From: Lachnospiraceae bacterium
Lineage (GTDB): Bacteria > Bacillota > Clostridia > Lachnospirales > Lachnospiraceae
DNA: 11,905 bases
Assembly (NCBI GenBank): GCA_900772685.1
Contig: CAAGRP010000020.1
Coordinates: forward strand, 1 to 11,905
Direction: 5' to 3'
A program made the position numbers and the translations under genes. Within the stretch, counting starts at the first letter, position 1; each line of letters begins with the position of its first letter. Positions 6,168 through 11,905 of this stretch are shown piece after piece. The notes under the pieces were generated by a model, which made no database searches, was not told the origin of the DNA, and saw only the letters and a program-made list of their open reading frames with translations.

Positions 6168-7241
6168 TTATTGAAGTTCGTTTATAACCTGCTCAGCAGC
6201 ATACAAAAATGCTGCAATATCAGTCTCGGCAACATATCCCATCGTTCCTACACGGAATGTAGTATCGAAAAGATCTGCCTGACCGTTGTATATCTGTATT
6301 CCGTAATCCTCTTTAAGCTTTGCAACAAACTGAGGTGCTTTTTCATAATAGAATGTATTTACTGCCTTTGAAGCATATACAGGATCCTTTGCATATATAT
6401 GGAGTCCCAGCTTCTCAAGACCTTTAACTACCATTTCGGAAAGCTTTGTATTTCTTGCAATAACGTTGTCGATGCCTTCCTCGCATATCATCTTTACGCT
6501 CTCGTTAAGACCGATGATCGCATATATGGCAGGTGTCCACGGATGCTGTCCCTTAACTCCGAAATCTCTTGCAAGCTTAAGATCAAAATAGAATTTAGGG
6601 AATTTTGATGTCTCATTTGCCTTCCATGCCTTTTCGCTCAGGCAGATAACCGCTGTTCCCGGTGCACCCATAAGGGCCTTCTGGGAGCTTGCGAAAGCAA
6701 CGTCCACATGCCAGTCATCAAATGCAAAATCAATAGCGCCTATACCGCTGACCGTATCTACACAAAGAAGTGCATTTGTGTCCTTTAATGCCTCTCCGAA
6801 AGCCTGGATATCATTTGTAACACCTGTCGCACTTTCATTATGGACAACGAATACTCCCTTTGTCTTGTCAGTCATCTTAGAAAGTACATCCTCTACCATT
6901 ACGGCCTCACCGTTCGGTTTCTCGATACGGATAACATTGAGTCCGTAAGCTTCAGCCATATCAGCCATTCTCTTACTGAATACACCGATAACAGTAGCGA
7001 TAACCTCATCTCCCGGTGAGAAACAGTTCTGGATAGTTGCCTCCATTGCAGCCGTTCCGGAACCTGTAAGTACCATTACGTCCTGCTTTGTTTTGAAGAC
7101 CTTCTTTAAATTTTCATTGAGCTCTTTTGTTATATCCTCAAATTCCTTTGATCTGTGGAAAATGATCTGGCGATCCATAGCCTTTATCTCGCGTTCGGGT
7201 ATAGCTGTAGGTCCTGCCATCAGCATTATATTCTTTTTCAT
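6168..7241 (-). CDS. Class V aminotransferase, alanine/serine-glyoxylate type
   Basis: PLP enzyme of the AGXT/PucG/PhnW group, 357 residues, a usual length. Seen: MAGPTAIPE at 8-16, LTGSGTAAMEA at 58-68 (cofactor phosphate loop), HNESATG at 134-140, Asp162 in CVDTVSGIGAID, the PLP lysine K188 in SSQKALMGAPG, TPA at 236-238, and Arg330 in TFRVGTMG, which binds the substrate carboxylate in relatives. Family members move an amino group from alanine, serine, aspartate, ureidoglycine or 2-aminoethylphosphonate to glyoxylate or pyruvate. No purine or phosphonate genes are nearby to choose between them. A GGAG lies ten bases before the ATG, after a 42-base gap that includes a small GC hairpin. Its place beside an aspartate-dehydrogenase-like gene makes an aspartate-linked transamination attractive, but this is inference. 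Confidence 0.87.
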   Translation of the reverse strand: MKKNIMLMAGPTAIPEREIKAMDRQIIFHRSKEFEDITKELNENLKKVFKTKQDVMVLTGSGTAAMEATIQNCFSPGDEVIATVIGVFSKRMADMAEAYGLNVIRIEKPNGEAVMVEDVLSKMTDKTKGVFVVHNESATGVTNDIQAFGEALKDTNALLCVDTVSGIGAIDFAFDDWHVDVAFASSQKALMGAPGTAVICLSEKAWKANETSKFPKFYFDLKLARDFGVKGQHPWTPAIYAIIGLNESVKMICEEGIDNVIARNTKLSEMVVKGLEKLGLHIYAKDPVYASKAVNTFYYEKAPQFVAKLKEDYGIQIYNGQADLFDTTFRVGTMGYVAETDIAAFLYAAEQVINELQ

Positions 7242-7260
7242 AACTTGTATTCTCCATTCT

Positions 7261-7272
7261 CCGCAGGTGCGG
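7261..7272 (-). other. Small GC-rich intergenic hairpin
   Basis: CCGCACCTGCGG on the minus strand folds as a four-pair GC stem with a four-base loop. It lies in the 42-base gap before the class V aminotransferase, with no T-run after it, so it is not a terminator. It may affect mRNA stability or translation. Confidence 0.35.
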
Positions 7273-7283
7273 CTTTATCTTAA

Positions 7284-8258
7284 TTATATTTCCTGAAGCT
7301 CTCCGTCCTTGATAACAATCCTGCCGTCTATATCAACGGTAGTTGCCTGATATACGCAGTCTATATGCACGGATGCCTCATTTACACCGCCCTGATCCGC
7401 ATTGTGTCCGAATCCGAAGTTGCATGTTCCGTATGCTCCCTCATCCTCAAGCATTGAGCCCTTTAAGGTTGCCTTGTCATTCATTCCGATACCGAACTCC
7501 GCAAGCACCTTGTTGTTAGGATTTTCATCTATCTTAAGGAGCTGTTTGAATATTTCGGCTTCCTTTCCGCCCTCGAACCTAGTGATGCAGCCGTCCTCTA
7601 TTGTAAGGACTACAGGCTGTGTTACAACTCCTATCTCCGGCATAGGGATGCTTCCGTCAACAACGACCTTGCCCTGTGTAAGATGCTCGATAGGTGAAAC
7701 ATTTACTTCGATATTCGGAGGTGATCCCCATGTTCCGCTTGTGCGGCATACACCGGAAACCTCATTTCCGATACGGCCCTCTGCGTGGATATGTATATCC
7801 GTTCCGGCCTTTGTGGTGATATGTATCTTATCGGCATTTGTCAGTATGTCTTTTAACTTCTGTACCTTTTTGTATATCTCAAGAAAGTCTGCATCAAGGG
7901 CTCCGCCCTTCATCATATCCCTTGTATAGTCAGGCATACTTATAAAACGTGCACCGTTTTCATTTGCATGGATCCTTGCCATGGAATGTGAAAGAGAGAA
8001 CTTTGTCGGTGCAAATATTACATCTGCTCCAAGCATAGCCTTGGATATCGCTTCCGTAGGATCCTCTCCGTGTGTTGAGCGGGGCTCCATTATACAGATG
8101 CTGTATTCGGCTCCGACACTCTTTACCGCATATGCGAGCACCTTTGCAATATCTATATTTTCAGTATCACACACGATCAATGCTTTTTCTTCAGGTTTCA
8201 GGCCTGCATTAACTTTTACAAGATTCAATGCTCCGTGAAGCATTTCCAGATCTTTCAT
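7284..8258 (-). CDS. M29 aminopeptidase / NicX-like metalloenzyme
   Basis: A 324-residue protein related to thermophilic leucyl aminopeptidases (M29) and to 2,5-dihydroxypyridine 5,6-dioxygenase (NicX), which share one fold. Seen: an N-terminal alpha/beta half (to about 130), then the conserved C-terminal half with SPPNIEVNVSPIE near 179-191, AEFGIGMN at 253-260, EDEGAYGTCNFGFGHN at 271-286, VHIDCV at 297-302 and the VDIDGRIVIKDGE tail. Glu184, Glu254, His285, His298 and Asp300 are the likely metal ligands by motif position; this is inference. Many family members are annotated as aminopeptidase without proof, and in this operon either peptide hydrolysis or ring/C-C cleavage is possible. An AGGAG overlaps the end of the upstream oxidoreductase gene, ten bases before the ATG; the gap is 13 bases. 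Confidence 0.75.
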   Translation of the reverse strand: MKDLEMLHGALNLVKVNAGLKPEEKALIVCDTENIDIAKVLAYAVKSVGAEYSICIMEPRSTHGEDPTEAISKAMLGADVIFAPTKFSLSHSMARIHANENGARFISMPDYTRDMMKGGALDADFLEIYKKVQKLKDILTNADKIHITTKAGTDIHIHAEGRIGNEVSGVCRTSGTWGSPPNIEVNVSPIEHLTQGKVVVDGSIPMPEIGVVTQPVVLTIEDGCITRFEGGKEAEIFKQLLKIDENPNNKVLAEFGIGMNDKATLKGSMLEDEGAYGTCNFGFGHNADQGGVNEASVHIDCVYQATTVDIDGRIVIKDGELQEI

Positions 8259-8271
8259 TTTTATGCTGCTC

Positions 8272-9402
8272 CTATCCTATTTTTTCTACTTTGCCGCTTT
8301 CGGATGACCTGTATATGGCATCCGTTATCTGCTGTACCTTGTAAGCATCCATAAGTCCCGGTGCCGATTCTTTATCCTCTGCTACGGCATGAAGGAAGTC
8401 ATAAACACTCGCTATATGGTATCTGCTCCATGAGATCGTTACCCTTGCAGGCGGAAATACTGCTTCTCCTCCGTACTTCTGGGTAGTCTCGATCATCTGG
8501 TATCCGCCGAGTCCTCCTATCGGATCCTTCGGCAGTTCGTTATTATAATAAGAGATAAAGTTTGCATTTCCGTGATCGAACTTAAGCGCACCCTTTTCTC
8601 CGTATATTTCAAAAGTAAAATCAGTTCCGGCACCCGCTGCCACCTGTGATAACAGAAGGGTTCCTACAGCTCCGCTCTTTGCGGTAAACTGTGCATTTAC
8701 GATATCCTCGATACCTACATCCTGCATTTTAGAAGGATCCTCTTTTAAAGGTCTTTTCTTGAAATGCGTATACTTCTGTGCAAATACCGTATCGAGATCT
8801 CCTATAAGATATCTGATAAGGTCTATGGAATGTGTTCCAAGTGCATATAAAACACCGCCTCCCGACAATTCCTTTGTAGACTGCCAGCTTATAGGCCTGT
8901 TCGGGTCGAGGAATTCCGAGCCGTAGTATCTGAAAGCAAAATGTATGATCTTTCCGATACCGCCTTCATCGATTATCTGCTTTGCACGCATGACCGCGGG
9001 TACAAAACGATATTCGAAGGTGACACGGTTTGCCTTTTTATAACCTGTTTCCTCGATAAGCTTTCTTATCTCTTCCGCACTTTCGATATCCGTTGTAAGC
9101 GGCTTCTCACAATAAATGTACTTGTTTGCCATGATCGCCTTTTCGAGTATTTCCTTATGCATGTAGTTAGGCGAACAGATATCGACTGCATCTACGTTTT
9201 CGTCCGCAAGCATTTCATCTACATCCTTGAAATACTTTGTGAACTTTACCGGAAGCTCTTCCGGCTTCTTTGATGAAACGACGCCGTATAATTCCACATC
9301 AATATCGCTGTTGTAGTAATACTTGATGTTGTCATAACACATGGAATGCATCTTACCCATGTATCCGAATCCGACTATCGCTACTTTGATGGTTTTCTTC
9401 AA
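8272..9402 (-). CDS. Gfo/Idh/MocA family NAD(P)-dependent oxidoreductase
   Basis: Dehydrogenase of 376 residues with an N-terminal Rossmann domain (GFGYMG at 11-16), the family motif CEKPL at 98-102 whose lysine (K100) contacts cofactor and substrate, and GTHSIDL at 189-195 giving the usual catalytic His191 and Asp194. The C-terminal half is the alpha/beta substrate domain. Relatives oxidise sugars, inositols or imino compounds, and no particular substrate is indicated. The start is TTG, supported by AAGGAG nine bases upstream at 9412-9417; no better ATG is in frame nearby. It follows the M20 gene by 73 bases, the longest gap in the operon, which contains a hairpin. The next gene begins 13 bases after its stop. 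No signal peptide is seen, so it acts in the cytoplasm. Confidence 0.86.
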   Translation of the reverse strand: MKKTIKVAIVGFGYMGKMHSMCYDNIKYYYNSDIDVELYGVVSSKKPEELPVKFTKYFKDVDEMLADENVDAVDICSPNYMHKEILEKAIMANKYIYCEKPLTTDIESAEEIRKLIEETGYKKANRVTFEYRFVPAVMRAKQIIDEGGIGKIIHFAFRYYGSEFLDPNRPISWQSTKELSGGGVLYALGTHSIDLIRYLIGDLDTVFAQKYTHFKKRPLKEDPSKMQDVGIEDIVNAQFTAKSGAVGTLLLSQVAAGAGTDFTFEIYGEKGALKFDHGNANFISYYNNELPKDPIGGLGGYQMIETTQKYGGEAVFPPARVTISWSRYHIASVYDFLHAVAEDKESAPGLMDAYKVQQITDAIYRSSESGKVEKIG

Positions 9403-9411
9403 GCCCCCACA

Positions 9412-9417
9412 CTCCTT
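9412..9417 (-). promoter_or_regulatory. Ribosome binding site for the TTG-initiated oxidoreductase
   Basis: AAGGAG on the minus strand, nine bases before TTG at 9400-9402. It decides the start, because the conserved Rossmann segment begins only six residues into the protein and no ATG in frame lies between this site and that segment. Confidence 0.7.
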
Positions 9418-9428
9418 TTTTACGTCAA

Positions 9429-9458
9429 CACAGGATCCGCCATACGGAAGACCCTGTG
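9429..9458 (-). other. Intergenic stem-loop between M20 and oxidoreductase genes
   Basis: CACAGG (9453-9458) pairs with CCTGTG (9429-9434), and inside it TCCG pairs with CGGA around a five-base loop, with an asymmetric bulge between the two stems. There is no T-run directly after the arm on the transcribed strand, so a processing or stability element is more likely than a terminator. Confidence 0.45.
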
Positions 9459-9475
9459 CTGCTTTTTGGTTATGA

Positions 9476-10624
9476 TCATTTTAAAATATTTAATATCGTC
9501 ATTGCATAGACCTTTGCAGCCTCTTCAAGCTCAGAGATCTTAACATACTCATCAGGCATGTGAGCAAGCACGCCTGTTCCCGGTCCGTAAAGTACAGTCG
9601 GGATATGAGCGATATTTGTAAGGAAGTCTGCATCGTCATGCTGCGGAGTTCCGTACAGAGGACAATCCTTGCCGATATCGGTATGAGCGTCCATTATAGC
9701 CTTTACGATAGGAGAATCCTTCTCTACTATAGACGGATTGGAATCGTAAGTAAGCTCAACATCAGCCTTGAAATCAGGATCCTCTTTTTTGAGCTTTTCG
9801 AATATCTCATTGATCTGATCCACAAAAAGCTGTCCGCTTTCACCCGGTACTATAAAGCGTGAGCATTTGAGCACGCATGTATCGGGAACTACACTTGATC
9901 TGCAGCCGCCCTCGATAACACCCGGATTTATAGATCCGCTTCCTGTGTATTCATTTGTTCCCGGAACGATCTTATTGAGCTCCTCTACAACCTTGCACAT
10001 CATTGCAATGGCATTCTTTCCCTGCTCGGGTGTTGCACCGTGAGCTCCCACTCCGTGAGTAGTTATCTTAACTTCCAGCATACCCTCACATGCAAGACAT
10101 ACATGAAGATCGGTATCCTCTCCGTTTACTGCAAAGTCGCCTGTAAAGCCGTCCATAAGAGCAAGGTAAGTACCCTTTCTCTGAACGTTCTGGACTTCTT
10201 CTTCAACAGGATACATAAGACAGATCTCACCGTCAAAATCGGCACCTGCTTCTTTTACTGCCAGCGCTGCCATTATCTGTGCACCGATAGCTGCCTTACA
10301 GTCCGTGCTTCCGCGTCCCCAGATCTTGTCGGGCTCGATCTTTCCCGAATACGGATCGACACTCCAGCCCTCTCCTACCTCAACTGTATCGAGGTGGCTG
10401 TTGAATATGAGTCTCTTTCCCGGATTTTTGCCTTTGATATAGGCAAAGAAGTTTCCGTGTCTGTCGATCTCACATTCGAAGCCCAGGTTTACACAATAAG
10501 CAACAAGGAATTTTGCAAGCTCAGCTTCGTTTCCGCTGACACTCGGTATCTTTACCATGTCGGAAACCAGCCTGATCATCTTTTCTCTGTTGGCGTCTAC
10601 GCGTTCCAATACTTGTTTTTTCAT
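9476..10624 (-). CDS. M20 family metallopeptidase / deacylase
   Basis: A 382-residue member of the ArgE/DapE/carboxypeptidase G2 group, which uses two metal ions to hydrolyse amide bonds of small N-acyl amino acids or dipeptides. Seen: His77 and catalytic Asp79 in NSHLDTV, bridging Asp108 in GRGSTDCKAA, catalytic Glu141 and metal Glu142 in VEEEVQ, Glu169 in NGEDTD, the dimerisation-domain His195 in GAHGATPEQGKNA, and a last ligand His355 in LAHMPDEY. All catalytic positions are filled, so it should be active. It resembles YgeY-type hydrolases as much as classical DapE, and no selenium- or lysine-pathway genes are nearby. Start ATG has AAAGGGG about 11 bases upstream, 41 bases after the transporter stop. 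Its place next to the transporter suggests it acts first on the imported compound; this is inference. Confidence 0.87.
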   Translation of the reverse strand: MKKQVLERVDANREKMIRLVSDMVKIPSVSGNEAELAKFLVAYCVNLGFECEIDRHGNFFAYIKGKNPGKRLIFNSHLDTVEVGEGWSVDPYSGKIEPDKIWGRGSTDCKAAIGAQIMAALAVKEAGADFDGEICLMYPVEEEVQNVQRKGTYLALMDGFTGDFAVNGEDTDLHVCLACEGMLEVKITTHGVGAHGATPEQGKNAIAMMCKVVEELNKIVPGTNEYTGSGSINPGVIEGGCRSSVVPDTCVLKCSRFIVPGESGQLFVDQINEIFEKLKKEDPDFKADVELTYDSNPSIVEKDSPIVKAIMDAHTDIGKDCPLYGTPQHDDADFLTNIAHIPTVLYGPGTGVLAHMPDEYVKISELEEAAKVYAMTILNILK

Positions 10625-10665
10625 TTTTGTTTATGCCCCTTTATATCGTATAAATGATATCAAAA

Positions 10666-11905
10666 TCATGCTCCGATGATCTTCGGAATAACGCTGTTGA
10701 TTATAGTATTGAGTGCAAAGAATACCGTAAGGATAGTAACTGCTCCGAAAACGATGTTCTGTGCGATGTTATTTCTATATTTACCCATAAACTTCTTCTG
10801 GTTGCAAAGTACCCAGCAAAGGATAAATACAAGCGGAAGAGCTACACCGTTAAGTGCCTGTGCCGTGATTATAAGCTGTGTAGGCGAGCTTCCGAGAAGC
10901 GCTACAAGTATGATCGGCACGATGAATACCAAAATCGTTACTGCTACATTATGCGGTGCCTTTTCATCATCGCTTACGCCGAATGCTCTCGGAAGGAGCA
11001 GGCTGTGAAGTGATATCTGGTAGATAACAGATGAAAATGCTGCTGCAAACAATCCTATTGAGAAGAATACTCCTGCGAACTGTCCGAGTATAGGTGTAAG
11101 CTGTACCGCCATATCAGCTGCAGACTTGATCTCTATTCCCTGTGGATGAAGGAGTGTTGCCGAACATACGATGATAGCTCCTGTAATAAGGAATGTTACT
11201 ACCATGTTGAAACCAAGGCCGAAACGGTTTGTCTTTATCGCATTCTTAAGTCCTTTCTCCGAAAAGTCCTGTCCGTTGTATTTTTTGCTCAGGAATGCCG
11301 AGTATCCAAGGACAAGGTTCGGAGTAACGGTTGTTGCAAGGAGCGATAATGCAAGTGTTGCATTTCCTCCCGGGATCTTGAATGAGAAGCCTTCGGAAAG
11401 CATTTTTCCCGGATTTGCTCCGCATGTGAGTGCTGTTATAACAAATGCAGCAACCATCATTATGATAAGCACCTGGTTTATATTCTCGATAACGTTGTAT
11501 CTTCTAAGCAAAACTATAACAAGTGCAAATACCGAAACAACGATCGTCCAAAGAATGTTGGTTGTTCCCGGTATAAGATATGTAAGTCCCATGCTTGCGC
11601 CTGAAAGGTTTCCTGCCTGGAATGCGATAGAGCCGACAAGGATAACTATATAAAGGAATCCGGACCATCCCTTTCCAAGATGTGTTCTGATACCCGTCAT
11701 CGCATCCGTCTTACATCCAAGTGCGATCCTTGCTCCCGGTTCCTGGAAGAAATATGCGATAACGCACGCAAGAAGGATAAGCCAGAGGCTCTCGTATCCG
11801 TAGCTTGCACCCTGTGTAGATGCGGTAGTTACCGTTCCCGGTCCGATGATAGCCGCTGCCATGATAGCACCGGGTCCCAGACTCTTAACATAGTCTTTAA
11901 ATGTA
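10666..11905 (-). CDS. Nramp/SLC11-like transporter lacking canonical metal-binding residues (5' end outside window)
   Basis: Integral membrane protein with about 11 hydrophobic segments. The reading frame stays open to the right edge (412 residues visible), so the true start is outside the window. The ATG at 11862 is internal, because the LGPGA that opens TM1 lies upstream of it. The Nramp fold is evident from TM1 followed by QGASYGYESLW, the gap to TM6 and the QALNGVALPL segment of TM10. The TM1 motif that is DPGN in Mn/Fe transporters reads GPGT here, and the TM6 motif that is MPH reads TPN (in TTVTPNLVLGYS). Asp, Asn and Met that coordinate the metal are thus all replaced, as seen in divergent SLC11 branches. 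The substrate may be a different ion or an organic molecule. It heads the visible operon, 41 bases before the M20 gene. Confidence 0.85.
   Translation of the reverse strand, partial: TFKDYVKSLGPGAIMAAAIIGPGTVTTASTQGASYGYESLWLILLACVIAYFFQEPGARIALGCKTDAMTGIRTHLGKGWSGFLYIVILVGSIAFQAGNLSGASMGLTYLIPGTTNILWTIVVSVFALVIVLLRRYNVIENINQVLIIMMVAAFVITALTCGANPGKMLSEGFSFKIPGGNATLALSLLATTVTPNLVLGYSAFLSKKYNGQDFSEKGLKNAIKTNRFGLGFNMVVTFLITGAIIVCSATLLHPQGIEIKSAADMAVQLTPILGQFAGVFFSIGLFAAAFSSVIYQISLHSLLLPRAFGVSDDEKAPHNVAVTILVFIVPIILVALLGSSPTQLIITAQALNGVALPLVFILCWVLCNQKKFMGKYRNNIAQNIVFGAVTILTVFFALNTIINSVIPKIIGA

Noticed and set aside
10..7241. A beta-hydroxyaspartate cycle (BhcABCD)
   Set aside because: A class V aminotransferase and a threonine-dehydratase-type enzyme are present, but no beta-hydroxyaspartate aldolase or BhcD-type reductase is seen, and the threonine ammonia-lyase has an ACT domain and its own block.
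9476..10624. Calling the M20 gene dapE or argE
   Set aside because: The catalytic set is common to the whole family, and no lysine- or arginine-pathway genes are nearby.
10040..10657. Long plus-strand open frame (205 codons) opposite the M20 gene, and many similar plus-strand frames across the window
   Set aside because: They lie antisense to genes with full family motifs, have no ribosome binding sites of note, and translate to Cys/Ser/Leu/Tyr-rich sequence typical of shadow frames.

Overview
The window carries eleven protein genes, all on the minus strand, with no RNA genes, mobile elements or CRISPR arrays visible. Moderate-to-low GC content, strong AGGAG/GGAGG-type ribosome binding sites, frequent ATA codons, a TTG start and the family types (single-ACT threonine ammonia-lyase, AlsS-like enzyme without small subunit) point to a Gram-positive anaerobe of the Clostridia, perhaps Lachnospiraceae. 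This assignment is an inference from style, not from a marker gene.

In the direction of transcription (right to left), the first block is a probable eight-gene operon from beyond the right edge down to about 2473. It encodes an Nramp/SLC11-fold transporter cut by the window edge, an M20 metallopeptidase/deacylase, a Gfo/Idh/MocA oxidoreductase, an M29/NicX-like metalloenzyme, a class V aminotransferase, a class I/II aminotransferase, an aspartate-dehydrogenase-like protein and an AlsS-like thiamine-diphosphate enzyme. Gaps are only 13 to 73 bases, each with a ribosome binding site and none with a clear terminator. The combination reads as uptake of an organic nitrogen compound, hydrolysis, oxidation or reduction, and transamination, with carbon ending as 2-oxo acids. 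I do not recognise it as a named pathway, and the transporter lacks the usual Nramp metal-binding residues.

A 329-base spacer (2144-2472) follows. It contains a near-perfect direct repeat with a 55-base period, a possible short decayed coding remnant (membrane segment plus basic tail), and a terminator-like hairpin at 2228-2266 that probably ends the operon.

The second block is housekeeping-like: mazG, a DUF4186 protein five bases downstream of it, and, after a 74-base gap with a plausible promoter, a threonine ammonia-lyase with one C-terminal ACT domain. No transcription regulator lies in the window.
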